A stretch of DNA of 15,706 nucleotides from Elusimicrobiaceae bacterium (GCA_017647245.1 JAGCKY010000178.1:1-15706); one strand, 5' to 3'. Numbered from the stretch's first letter, positions 6,239 through 14,016 are shown. The notes: generated by a model not told the origin, from the letters alone. Numbers and translations: made by a program.

Positions 6239-7387
6239 ATGAACATTCAAATCAATGAAAAAAGACTGTTGGATACTTTTTTAACACTGGTAAAAATAGA
6301 CAGTGAATCTCTAAACGAAGGAAAAGTTGCACGTTATGTGGCCGCCGAAATGAAAAAACGCGGTTGCCAAGTATACGTAGACAAAGCAGGTAAAAAAATC
6401 GGCTCTACCGCACAAGGTAATATCATTGCCACTTTGAAAGGTACTCGCCCAGGCAAAGCATTTTTCTTCGTGGCACATTTGGACACGGTGAAACCCGGTA
6501 ACGGTATTAAACCGATAGTGAAAAACGGCCGCGTGACTTCTGACGGTACAACGGTTTTAGGCGGAGATGATAAAACGGGCGTGGCTTTGATGATGGAAAT
6601 TGCGCAAGTACTACGCGAACAAAAACTCTCTTACCCGACGGTGCAATTTATTTTCACGCTCAATGAAGAAACCGGTATGGGCGGATCCAAAAATATGGAT
6701 TATTCCAAACTCAAAGCCAAAGACGGTTTGATTTTAGATAATGAAGCGCTGGAAGAATTATTGGTACAAGGTCCGGCGGTATGTGATTTTATGGTAGACA
6801 TTACCGGCGTTACCGCGCACGCAGGTGTTTGCCCGGAGAAAGGCATTTCCGCCTTGGAAGTAGCCGCCAAAGCCATTAGCATGATGAAAATAGGCCGCGT
6901 GGATAAAGACACGGTGTGTAATTTCGGTGTGGTATCCGGCGGACAAGTGACCAATGCGGTCATGCCCAAGTTGACCTTATTGGGAGAAGCACGCAGTTTA
7001 GATGTTAAAAAATTAGACAAACAAGTCAAACACATGAAGGATTGTTTTGCTAAAGCCGCAAAATTATTTGTCAAAAAAGTAGACGGCAAAACGATTCGCC
7101 CAATCATTGATATTAAAACGCCGCTTCGCTATGGGGCACTCAATGTGCCGCTGTCCGCACCGACAGTCAAATTAACTTTAGCCGCGGCTAAAAAATACGG
7201 TGTAAAGATGAAAGCCGTTCCGTCCGGCGGCGGGTGCGATGCCAATGTGTTGTGTCAGCACGGGATGTCCGCGCCGAATTTGGGCTTGGGCGTGCAGAAT
7301 TGCCATACCCCGCAGGAATATGTGGACCTGAAGGAATTTTATAAAGCGGCTAAAATTGCATTGGACGTTTTGTTAAATTACAAATAA
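6239..7387 (+). CDS. M20-family metallopeptidase, peptidase T-like
   Basis: A 382-residue di-zinc peptidase of the M20 family, closest in style to PepT-like aminotripeptidases. Seen in order: HLDT (H80, D82), GGDDKTG (108-114) with the bridging aspartate, NEETG with the catalytic and metal-binding glutamates (143-144), LDNEA (D167), the lid/dimer segment GVTAHAG (190-196, H194), and the C-terminal NCHTPQEYV (H356). All expected ligands are present, so it should be active, removing residues from short peptides in the cytosol; there is no signal peptide. The start is placed at the second of two adjacent ATGs (6239), six bases after GAGG (6229-6232); 6236 is possible. Its position between oppF and oppB makes a joint role with the transporter very likely: imported peptides are hydrolysed at once. 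Confidence 0.9.
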   Translation: MNIQINEKRLLDTFLTLVKIDSESLNEGKVARYVAAEMKKRGCQVYVDKAGKKIGSTAQGNIIATLKGTRPGKAFFFVAHLDTVKPGNGIKPIVKNGRVTSDGTTVLGGDDKTGVALMMEIAQVLREQKLSYPTVQFIFTLNEETGMGGSKNMDYSKLKAKDGLILDNEALEELLVQGPAVCDFMVDITGVTAHAGVCPEKGISALEVAAKAISMMKIGRVDKDTVCNFGVVSGGQVTNAVMPKLTLLGEARSLDVKKLDKQVKHMKDCFAKAAKLFVKKVDGKTIRPIIDIKTPLRYGALNVPLSAPTVKLTLAAAKKYGVKMKAVPSGGGCDANVLCQHGMSAPNLGLGVQNCHTPQEYVDLKEFYKAAKIALDVLLNYK

Positions 7388-7388
7388 C

Positions 7389-8417
7389 ATGATTAAGTAT
7401 ATTTTCAGACGGCTTCTATTGTTGCCCTTGGTGGTGCTGGGCGTTACGTTTTTATTATTTTTCTTAACGCAACGTCTCAGCCCCGAAATGCGCGCGTCTT
7501 TATACATCAAAGACCCGCGGCAAATGGGCTCATTAGAAGAAGTCATTGAAAAATACGGGTTGCGGGATAATTTATTTAAACAATACGGTCGCTGGCTGGG
7601 TAGTGCTGTGAGCGGTGACTTGGGCTATAGCCAAAGTGCCAATATGCCTGTGGCGCAAGCGATTAAAGAATATCTGCCCGCCACGGTGCAACTTGCAATA
7701 GTGACGATTGTGCTGGTGGTATTTTTCGGTGTGTGGTTTGGGGTGGTCTCTGCCGTCAAAAAAGATAAGTGGCAGGACCATTTGGCGCGTTTTATCAGCG
7801 TGGGTGGATTTTCCTTGCCGATTTTTGTGTTGGGTCTGCTGTTGCTGATGTTATTTTATGGCAAACTGGGTTGGTTTCCGCCGGGGGGATATTCACTTTC
7901 TACCGATGTGGCTATTCACTTGCCGAACTTTCATCATTATACGGGATTTTTGCTTATTGACTCGCTACTCAACGGGAATATCCGGATTTTTATAGATGTA
8001 CTGCGGCACTTATTTTTGCCGGCGCTGACTTTGTGTATCGGGTCATTTGCACTGATGGTGCGCGTAATGCGCTCGTCCATGCTGGAAGAACTGAACAAAG
8101 ATTATGTCCGCACCGCGCGTGCAAAGGGCCTGCCCGAACATGCGGTCATTTATCGTCACGCCGGGAAAAATGCCATTATTCCCGTGATTACGCTGGCCGG
8201 GATACAATTTATCCGCTTGCTGGGCGGTACAGTCATTGTGGAAACAATTTTTGATTATCCGGGTATCGGGCGTTTTGGTGTGACGGCGGCGCAGCAATTG
8301 GATATTGCCGGGATTATGGGATTTTCGCTGATGGTGGCGGTGCTGTTTGTGCTAGGGAATTTATTTTCCGATATTTTGTACACGGCGGTAGACCCGAGGA
8401 TTAAATTAAATGACTAA
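7389..8417 (+). CDS. oppB: Oligopeptide ABC transporter permease, OppB/DppB type
   Basis: A 342-residue inner-membrane permease of the binding-protein-dependent transport family. The N-terminus (KYIFRRLLLLPLVVLGVTF) is the usual OppB opening helix, followed by a long extracytoplasmic loop and a core with the EAA-type coupling loop around residues 240-265 (VRTARAKG...NAIIPVI), which contacts the ATPases. About six helices are visible. The gene begins one base after the peptidase stop and overlaps oppC by eight bases, so translation is coupled. Confidence 0.92.
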   Translation: MIKYIFRRLLLLPLVVLGVTFLLFFLTQRLSPEMRASLYIKDPRQMGSLEEVIEKYGLRDNLFKQYGRWLGSAVSGDLGYSQSANMPVAQAIKEYLPATVQLAIVTIVLVVFFGVWFGVVSAVKKDKWQDHLARFISVGGFSLPIFVLGLLLLMLFYGKLGWFPPGGYSLSTDVAIHLPNFHHYTGFLLIDSLLNGNIRIFIDVLRHLFLPALTLCIGSFALMVRVMRSSMLEELNKDYVRTARAKGLPEHAVIYRHAGKNAIIPVITLAGIQFIRLLGGTVIVETIFDYPGIGRFGVTAAQQLDIAGIMGFSLMVAVLFVLGNLFSDILYTAVDPRIKLND

Positions 8418-9279
8418 ACGCATTTGGCAACGAATTTTACAAAACAAAGCGTCCCTGACCGGGTTTGTGCTGGTGGCGTTGTTTGGACTGGTGGCTTTAT
8501 TTGCCCCGGTGCTTGCGCCGTCCCAAACGGCTAATCCGTATCAGTTGCCGCAAAGCAGTTACGAAGTTACCCCGCAGCCGCCCTCTGCCGAGCATTGGTT
8601 GGGTACTACCGAGCAACAGTACGATTTGTATTACGGCGTGGTGTGGGGTACACGCTTGGCATTTAAAATCGGTATTACCGTTACATTTTTTGCATTTTTA
8701 ATTGGGCTGATTTTAGGTGCGGGCGCGGCGTATTTCGGCGGAAAAATAGATGAAATTATTATGCGCTGTACAGATGTAGTGTTTGCCGTTCCGTCGCTTG
8801 TGCTGGCTATGGTGATTGCCGCCATGCTCGGTCCGGATATTAAGAATATGATGATTGCGCTCACTGCGGTGGCGTGGCCGTCTTATGCGCGTTTGGTACG
8901 CGGTGATGTGTTGTCCGTTAAACAACAAGATTTTGTAACCGCCGCCAAAGCACTCGGCGCGCGCGGGCCGCGGCTATTGCTACGCCACATTTTGCCAAAT
9001 TCCATTTATCCGTCTATTGTGGTGGCCAGTTTGGATATCGGATATATTGTACTGACGGCGGCATCTTTATCGTTTTTGGGGCTTGGCTCGCAACCCGGCA
9101 CGGCCGATTGGGGGCAACTGATTGCCATGGCGCGCAATTGGGTTTTGGGTAGCGGAACAAACACCTTTGCCTATTGGTATACCGTCGTGATACCGGGCGG
9201 AGCGATTTTCTTATTTGTACTGGGGTGGAACTTGTTGGGAGATGGATTTAGAGATATTTTAGACCCACGGCAGGGCTGA
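8410..9279 (+). CDS. oppC: Oligopeptide ABC transporter permease, OppC/DppC type
   Basis: A 289-residue permease partner of OppB. After the first helix comes HWLGTTEQQYDLYYGVVWGT (62-81), a variant of the family's HWLGTD-x-x-GRDV-L-S-R segment in which the usual GRD is YDL, and then the EAA loop DFVTAAKALGARGPRLLLRH (174-193). Five to six helices are present. This gene ends the operon. No gene for a periplasmic peptide-binding protein (OppA/DppA) lies on either side, so the transporter must use a binding protein encoded elsewhere. Confidence 0.92.
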   Translation: MTKRIWQRILQNKASLTGFVLVALFGLVALFAPVLAPSQTANPYQLPQSSYEVTPQPPSAEHWLGTTEQQYDLYYGVVWGTRLAFKIGITVTFFAFLIGLILGAGAAYFGGKIDEIIMRCTDVVFAVPSLVLAMVIAAMLGPDIKNMMIALTAVAWPSYARLVRGDVLSVKQQDFVTAAKALGARGPRLLLRHILPNSIYPSIVVASLDIGYIVLTAASLSFLGLGSQPGTADWGQLIAMARNWVLGSGTNTFAYWYTVVIPGGAIFLFVLGWNLLGDGFRDILDPRQG

Positions 9280-9286
9280 TTTAAGC

Positions 9287-9292
9287 TACAAT
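9287..9292 (+). promoter_or_regulatory. Probable -10 box for the AMP-ligase gene
   Basis: TACAAT lies eight bases after the oppC stop. A start near 9299 would leave a leader of about 25 bases containing the ribosome site GTGAGG (9313-9318). No good -35 is visible, so the box is plausible but not certain. Confidence 0.4.
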
Positions 9293-9323
9293 AAAGGAAA
9301 GGGATTTTTACAGTGAGGTTTTT

Positions 9324-10964
9324 ATGATCAGAAGAAAAGATTTATACACATCTTTAAGCGACAGCGCTTTTCGCCAACCGGAAAAAATAGCATTGGTGGA
9401 AGCCGGAACCGGCCGCAAAGTAACTTATGCCGAACTGCTAATGAAAGTAGACCGCGCCGCGGATATGTTTTGGGAACATGGTATCCGTAAAGGAGACCGC
9501 GTGGCGGTGGTGCACCGCAACTCTATTGATGTAGTGGTGGCCAATTACGGGCTGTATAAAATCGGGGCCATTTGTATCCCGATGAACTTCATGGTTACCA
9601 AGCAAGAAGAAATCCAATTCATTTTAAACAATGCCGGTGCCAAAGCGATTGTAACCCAGCAGGAATTTATCCGACATTATCTCAAAGCACAGCCCGAATT
9701 ACCGGACTTGAAATACATTTTTTCTACCGATACGATTCCCGAAACGGCACAAGATAAACCCTTTGTGCAATTGTTTTGGGATCAGATTGAAAAATCTACT
9801 TTCCATGAAGCAACGGCCGGCGCGTGCGCACGCGAAGAAGATGATGCCTTTATTCTCTATACTTCTGGCACGACGGGCCAACCCAAAGGCGCCATGGTAA
9901 CGCATGGTAATTTGGCCAGCAATGTAATTTCTTGTGCGCAGATTTTCAAAATCAATGATGACGATGTGTTCTTGTGTTTGCTGCCGATGTTCCACTCGTT
10001 TGCGTGGACAACGTGCGTAGTGATTCCGCTGTATTTGAATTTGAAAGTAGTTATCGTCGCTAATGTGATGCCGGCTACCACATGGCTATCTGCCATGGGT
10101 AGCGAAAACGTAACACTGATTTTAGCGGTACCGCAGATTTTGGCGGTATTGTCCAAAGAGGCCAAAGGACTCAAACAATTATACCTGCGTTTCTGGCCGT
10201 TTAAGCACGTGCGCTTTGCCGTGTCCGGCGCGGCTCCGCTGACACAGGAAATTAAAGACCGCTTTGAAGAAAAAATCGGTGTGAAAATTTTGGAAGGATA
10301 TGGATTAACCGAAACCAGCCCGGTTGTGAGCGTTAATACGGAAGAACTACAAAAAATCAAATCGGTAGGCCCGGCTATTCCGGCGGTCAGCACGATTGTG
10401 TTGGACGAGGACGGCAACGAAGTGCCCCGCAATTGCGAGGGGGAATTGTGTGTAAAAGGTCCCAACGTGTTCCGCGGGTATTTTGGCAATCCCCAAGCTA
10501 CTAAAGATGCGTTTACCAAAGACGGTTGGTTTAAAACCGGCGATATTGTAGCCATTGATGATGACGGATTTATCTTCATCAAAGACCGCAAAAAAGACAT
10601 CATTATCATTAAAGGGTTGAAAGTGTTTTCCGCACAGGTGGAAGCTATTATTAATTCTTGCCCGGGTATTGCGGAAAATGCCATCATCGGTGTGCCGGAC
10701 GGCAAAGGCGGCGAATTTGTCAAATGCTATGCCGTAAAAACCGAAGGCGCCACGCTGACCGATAACGATTTCCGCAAATTCTTAAAACTCAATTTGGATA
10801 ACTATAAACGTCCGCGTGATTTTGAATTTGTAGAAAAACTGCCGAAAAATGCCTTGAATAAAGTGCTTAAACGCAAACTGCGCGAAGAAGCCGTTGCTAA
10901 AATAAAAGAGCAATTGGCCGCCGCCGCTGCCGCTGGCAAACCGGCCGAAACCGAGGCGGAATAA
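9324..10964 (+). CDS. Acyl-CoA synthetase / AMP-dependent ligase (FadD-like)
   Basis: A 546-residue class I adenylate-forming enzyme that activates a carboxylic acid, probably a fatty acid, as acyl-AMP and then as the CoA thioester. Motifs: phosphate-binding loop YTSGTTGQPKG (179-189), GYGLTETSP (325-333), the TGD aspartate (D407), DRKKD (421-425) in the hinge before the mobile C-terminal domain, and the catalytic lysine region LPKNALNK (506-513, K513), where the glycine that usually precedes this lysine is Asn. The length fits long-chain acyl-CoA ligases of the FadD/LcfB group. There is no signal peptide. An alanine-rich low-complexity tail ends the protein. The CCA-adding enzyme gene follows after two bases, so they form an operon with no evident functional link. 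Chain-length specificity cannot be read from sequence. Confidence 0.9.
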   Translation: MIRRKDLYTSLSDSAFRQPEKIALVEAGTGRKVTYAELLMKVDRAADMFWEHGIRKGDRVAVVHRNSIDVVVANYGLYKIGAICIPMNFMVTKQEEIQFILNNAGAKAIVTQQEFIRHYLKAQPELPDLKYIFSTDTIPETAQDKPFVQLFWDQIEKSTFHEATAGACAREEDDAFILYTSGTTGQPKGAMVTHGNLASNVISCAQIFKINDDDVFLCLLPMFHSFAWTTCVVIPLYLNLKVVIVANVMPATTWLSAMGSENVTLILAVPQILAVLSKEAKGLKQLYLRFWPFKHVRFAVSGAAPLTQEIKDRFEEKIGVKILEGYGLTETSPVVSVNTEELQKIKSVGPAIPAVSTIVLDEDGNEVPRNCEGELCVKGPNVFRGYFGNPQATKDAFTKDGWFKTGDIVAIDDDGFIFIKDRKKDIIIIKGLKVFSAQVEAIINSCPGIAENAIIGVPDGKGGEFVKCYAVKTEGATLTDNDFRKFLKLNLDNYKRPRDFEFVEKLPKNALNKVLKRKLREEAVAKIKEQLAAAAAAGKPAETEAE

Positions 10965-10966
10965 GC

Positions 10967-12490
10967 ATGACCGATTTGGCAGGTCTGTTGCGTACCATCG
11001 TGCCCGATGCCTATTATGTGGGCGGGTGCGTGCGTGACAGCTTGCTTAAAAAATCTTCCGGCGATATTGATTTGGCCTTACCCGCCAACCGCGTCAAACC
11101 TGCTGCATTAGCCCTTGCCAAAAAACTCAAAGCCGCCGCGTTTGAAATGGACGCACAGTTTGGCGTGTGGCGTTTAGTTACGCGCAAAGAAAATTTGCAA
11201 ATTGACCTGACTGCTTTTCAAGGGAAAAATTTAAAAGAAGATTTATTGCGTCGCGATTTTACGTTTAATGCGCTGGCGTATCCGGTAACGGCATCGCTTA
11301 TTATAGAAGTAAACAAGCAAAAAGATCAGCCCGCGCGGGTGCAACTCAAAAAATTACAGAAAAAATTTTTAGTAGATTTGAAAAATGGCGCGGCGGATTT
11401 AAAAGCGCGGCAAATTAAGTTAAGTAATCCGCGCGTATTTAAAGACGACCCACTGCGTATGCTACGCGCATTTCGCCACGCGGCGGAATTGAAATTTACG
11501 ATTACCCCGTCTGTTCTCAAACAAATCAAACAAGATGCTCCGCTCATTGTGCAAAGCGCCGGCGAGCGTGTGCAAGAAGAATTGACGCGTCTGTTTCGTA
11601 CGCCGCGCGCGTATGAAAATGTTTTGCTGATGGAAAAAACGGGGCTGTTGGAAGCGGTTTTTCCGGAATTGACGCCACAGCGTACCTGTGCGGAATGTTA
11701 TTACGGAAAAGGTGGTGTACTCAAACATACTTTAGATGCTTTTAAACGTGAGGAGTGGCTACTTGAAAATCTGCAAAAAGCTTTTCCGAAATACCATAAA
11801 AAATTAGCCGCTTTTGTGGGCGATAAGGCCTTGTTTAAAATGGCGGTGCTGTTGCATGATGTGGCCAAACCGTCCACGGCTAAAGTAAAAGGCGACCGCC
11901 TGCGCTTCTTTTACCACGAACAACAGGGAGCGCGTATGGCGCGGCAGATTTTGGACCGCTTGCATTACAGCAAGGCAGATAACCGTCTAATTTGCGCGAT
12001 GATTGGGGAACATTTGCGACCGAGTAATTTGGCCAGCAACGACGTAATTACGGACCGCGGCGCCTATAAATTTTTCCGTGATTTGGGGCCGGCCGCTATC
12101 CCCATGTTACTGTTGTGTTGGGCCGATTACACCAGTTATATTTCCGATGCGCAACTGCGGCGTATCTTACCGCGTAGCGGAGAGCGTATGATGAGTTTGG
12201 CGCGCGCGCAAAAAACTGCCAATGTCGGCAAGACTTTGCGCCACATGCAAGTATTGAGTCTGCTATTTAAAAAGTATTTTGAGAGTCCCAAAAAAATTAA
12301 TCCCACCAAACTATTAGACGGGCGCGAAATAATGGAAATTTTACAGATTGGTCCATCGCCCAAAGTGGGGGAAATTTTAGAAGCGCTGTCGGTTGCACAA
12401 GTGGAAGGAAACGTGCATGACAAGGCCGGTGCACAGCAGTATGTCCGTCAACATTTTGGGACAAAGACGGCAACAAAGAGTCGTGCGTAA
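10967..12490 (+). CDS. CCA-adding tRNA nucleotidyltransferase / poly(A) polymerase family protein with HD domain
   Basis: A 507-residue class II nucleotidyltransferase. The head domain shows YYVGGCVRD (17-24), DIDL (33-36) with the metal-binding aspartates, and RRDFTFNALAY (95-105). The neck follows, with DPLRMLRAFRHA (161-172), the RNA-binding and head-neck motif of this family. An HD hydrolase-like domain comes next, with LKH (H254), LLHDVAKP (H297, D298) and a later WAD (D387). Bacterial CCA-adding enzymes often carry an HD domain, which favours that role over PcnB-type poly(A) polymerase. The two tRNA genes in this window do not encode CCA, so the genome needs this activity. A lysine-rich insertion (about 112-136) precedes the RNA-binding motif. 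The start is 2 bases after the ligase stop with a GAGG upstream. Confidence 0.87.
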   Translation: MTDLAGLLRTIVPDAYYVGGCVRDSLLKKSSGDIDLALPANRVKPAALALAKKLKAAAFEMDAQFGVWRLVTRKENLQIDLTAFQGKNLKEDLLRRDFTFNALAYPVTASLIIEVNKQKDQPARVQLKKLQKKFLVDLKNGAADLKARQIKLSNPRVFKDDPLRMLRAFRHAAELKFTITPSVLKQIKQDAPLIVQSAGERVQEELTRLFRTPRAYENVLLMEKTGLLEAVFPELTPQRTCAECYYGKGGVLKHTLDAFKREEWLLENLQKAFPKYHKKLAAFVGDKALFKMAVLLHDVAKPSTAKVKGDRLRFFYHEQQGARMARQILDRLHYSKADNRLICAMIGEHLRPSNLASNDVITDRGAYKFFRDLGPAAIPMLLLCWADYTSYISDAQLRRILPRSGERMMSLARAQKTANVGKTLRHMQVLSLLFKKYFESPKKINPTKLLDGREIMEILQIGPSPKVGEILEALSVAQVEGNVHDKAGAQQYVRQHFGTKTATKSRA

Positions 12491-12502
12491 ATAAATTAGA
12501 AT

Positions 12503-12511
12503 TGCTATAAT
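12503..12511 (+). promoter_or_regulatory. Extended -10 promoter of the tRNA-Gly transcript
   Basis: TGC-TATAAT (12503-12511) is an extended -10 box placed about 20 bases before the tRNA, giving a short 5' leader for RNase P removal. No clear -35. It probably also drives the protein gene that follows the tRNA. Confidence 0.65.
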
Positions 12512-12530
12512 AGTAACGGCGTTAACTTGT

Positions 12531-12601
12531 GCGGGCGTGGTTCAATGGTAGAATGGGAGCTTCCCAAGCTCTAGACGAGGGTTCGATTCCCTTCGCCCGC
12601 T
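12531..12601 (+). tRNA. tRNA-Gly (anticodon CCC)
   Basis: The acceptor GCGGGCG pairs fully with CGCCCGC; D-arm GTTC/GAAT; anticodon stem GGAGC/GCTCT with loop TTCCCAA gives anticodon CCC, reading GGG glycine codons; T-arm GAGGG-TTCGATT-CCCTT. The discriminator is T and no CCA is encoded, so the tail must be added by the nucleotidyltransferase. The next ATG starts only 15 bases downstream. Confidence 0.95.
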
Positions 12602-12616
12602 TTTCAGAGGCCCTTT

Positions 12617-13324
12617 ATGGCAGACGAAGAAAAAGAACAAGAACTGGAAGAAGAACAAGATTCAACCGACATGGCCGAATTTGAAGCCGTTGCTCCCGCG
12701 TCTACTAATAATAAAGATGTGTGGCTGTTTTTGATTATTATAGATGTGGTGCTGTTGTGCGTGTTTGGCTTTTTCCTATATAAAAACCTGTCTGCCAAAT
12801 TGTTTGCGCCCACGATACAACCGGCCCCGACTTTAACGGTAGAAGAAACCATTGTGGTGGAAGATGAAACTGCCGCGGCGGGCGAACCGGTCAAAAAAGA
12901 GCCCTCTATTGCTGCTATGCCGGTGGAAGAAGTGGCCGCGCCGTCCACGGTGATGGAACTGGTAAAAGAGGCAGCTAAAGAAGAGGCAAAAGCAGAAGTT
13001 AAAACACCTGCGGCGGAAAAAGCCGCCCCTGCTCCCAAGCCCGTAACTGCAGAGAAAAAAGAAAGCGTACTCGTAAAAATAAATCCCAAGAGCAAATACC
13101 GCCAAGTAACTTTCCGCTATTTTGGCAACGCCAAAGAAGCGGCAGTAGTGAGCGGATTTACCATGTCTAAACCGCGCGCCATGACCCAAAAGAACGGCGT
13201 GTGGGAAACCACATTGGCAATTGCGCCGGGCACATATAAATACTTGTTTGTGATTGACGGCAAACAACAGCCCGACCCGTACGCGGAGCAAAAAGACGGC
13301 CGCTCGGTCTTAGTGGTGAAATAA
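12617..13324 (+). CDS. Single-pass membrane protein with C-terminal CBM48/AMPK-type glycogen-binding-like domain
   Basis: A 235-residue protein with three parts: a very acidic N-terminus (1-34), one membrane helix (about 35-54), and a long Ala/Pro/Glu/Lys-rich linker (62-150) leading to a compact C-terminal domain (about 160-235). The latter reads like an early-set carbohydrate-binding module: VTFRYFGNAKEAAVVSGFT, then NGVWETTLAIAPGTYKYLFVIDGK and DPYAE, matching the G-x-W-x-x-x-L-x-L-x-P-G-x-Y-x-Y-x-F-x-V-D-G-x-W-x-x-D-P pattern of CBM48/AMPK-beta domains. These bind glycogen or starch in known members; binding here is inference. Lysines after the helix and the acidic N-terminus make the topology uncertain, and an inward-facing domain is possible. 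It has a ribosome site (AGAGG) only just after the tRNA, no own promoter, and a strong terminator. No catalytic domain is present. Confidence 0.75.
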   Translation: MADEEKEQELEEEQDSTDMAEFEAVAPASTNNKDVWLFLIIIDVVLLCVFGFFLYKNLSAKLFAPTIQPAPTLTVEETIVVEDETAAAGEPVKKEPSIAAMPVEEVAAPSTVMELVKEAAKEEAKAEVKTPAAEKAAPAPKPVTAEKKESVLVKINPKSKYRQVTFRYFGNAKEAAVVSGFTMSKPRAMTQKNGVWETTLAIAPGTYKYLFVIDGKQQPDPYAEQKDGRSVLVVK

Positions 13325-13338
13325 ATTTTATATAGTGT

Positions 13339-13366
13339 AAAAGCCCCGGTTATGCCGGGGCTTTTT
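13339..13366 (+). terminator. Intrinsic terminator of the tRNA-Gly/CBM-like transcript
   Basis: AAAAGCCCCGG (13339-13349) pairs with CCGGGGCTTTT (13355-13365) around loop TTATG, ending in a T run. It separates this unit from smpB. Confidence 0.93.
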
Positions 13367-13372
13367 GCGTTT

Positions 13373-13408
13373 GGGTAGCACGCGGCGCGGCGGCAATTTT
13401 GCTACAAT
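13373..13408 (+). promoter_or_regulatory. Leaderless promoter of smpB with composite upstream motif
   Basis: TGC-TACAAT (13400-13408) is followed by exactly six bases and the smpB ATG at 13415. GGGTAG (13373-13378) and GCGGCGGCAA (13387-13396) lie upstream, as before oppD. No ribosome site is present between the -10 and the ATG, so a leaderless mRNA is expected. Confidence 0.6.
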
Positions 13409-13414
13409 ATATCC

Positions 13415-13885
13415 ATGGCAAAAAAAGAGGCCGTGTTAGTCGTGTGCACGAACCGTAAAGCGTACCACGATTATTTTATTTTGGAAACGTTTGAGGCGGG
13501 AATCTCTTTGCTCGGCGCGGAGGTAAAATCCATTCGGCAAAAAGAGGTCAGCTTGGACGGCGCTTTTGTGCGTGCCGAAAACGGACATGCGGTGCTCCAA
13601 AATATGTACGTCAAACCGTATAAATTTAATTCACTTTCCGAGCCGGACCCCACCCGCGCGCGCGATTTACTTTTGAATAAGCGCGAAATCCGCAAACTGC
13701 AAGCGGGGGCGGAAATCAAGGGCCAAACACTCGTGCCGCTTGAGATTTATTTTAAAAACGGTTGGGCCAAAGTAAAAATCGCGCTGGCCAAAGGGAAACA
13801 TTTGTACGACAAGCGCGAAAGCTTAAAGAAAAAAGACTTAAACCGCGAAATGGAAAAGAGCTTTAAAAATTCCATTCGGTTTTGA
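13415..13885 (+). CDS. smpB: SsrA-binding protein SmpB
   Basis: A 156-residue RNA-binding protein, the normal length for SmpB, which brings tmRNA to stalled ribosomes for trans-translation. The N-terminal family signature is clear: NRKAYHDYFILETFEAGISL (13-32) followed by GAEVKSIRQ (34-42). The core has NMYVKPYKF and LLLNKREIRKL, and the basic C-terminus has KGKHLYDKRESLKKKD then helix-forming residues that reach into the decoding centre. The usual Arg of NRKARHDY is Tyr here. The gene is preceded by a terminator and a leaderless-type promoter. The tmRNA gene (ssrA) is not in the window. Confidence 0.95.
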   Translation: MAKKEAVLVVCTNRKAYHDYFILETFEAGISLLGAEVKSIRQKEVSLDGAFVRAENGHAVLQNMYVKPYKFNSLSEPDPTRARDLLLNKREIRKLQAGAEIKGQTLVPLEIYFKNGWAKVKIALAKGKHLYDKRESLKKKDLNREMEKSFKNSIRF

Positions 13886-13892
13886 ATTTCTC

Positions 13893-13922
13893 TTGTCAAA
13901 TTCCTACGTAATTTTCTACAAT
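13893..13922 (+). promoter_or_regulatory. Promoter of tRNA-Leu (and probably ftsQ)
   Basis: TTGTCA (13893-13898) and TACAAT (13917-13922) are 18 bases apart, a good sigma-70-type pair. Transcription would start about 13929, a few bases before the tRNA. No other promoter is seen between the tRNA and ftsQ. Confidence 0.7.
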
Positions 13923-13933
13923 ATATATCAGAT

Positions 13934-14016
13934 GGGCGGGTGGCGGAATGGCAGACGCGCACGGCTCAGGACCGTGTGGACGAAAGTCCTTAAGGGTTCA
14001 ACTCCCTTTCCGCCCA
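13934..14016 (+). tRNA. tRNA-Leu (anticodon CAG)
   Basis: The acceptor GGGCGGG pairs with TCCGCCC (last pair G-T); anticodon stem CACGG/CCGTG with loop CTCAGGA gives anticodon CAG for CUG leucine codons. A long variable arm GGAC-GAAA-GTCC confirms class II (Leu), and the T-arm is AAGGG-TTCAACT-CCCTT. The discriminator is A, as in Leu tRNAs, and no CCA is encoded. A T-rich stretch (ATTTTATTTTTT) directly follows. Confidence 0.96.

Noticed and set aside
9857..10723. Long open frame (288 codons) on the minus strand.
   Set aside because: It is antisense to the acyl-CoA synthetase, whose motifs span the same bases, and its translation shows no recognisable domain.
12604..13095. Minus-strand open frame rich in Ser, Ala and Thr.
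   Set aside because: It is the antisense shadow of the low-complexity linker of the membrane protein at 12617-13324 and overlaps the tRNA-proximal ribosome site.
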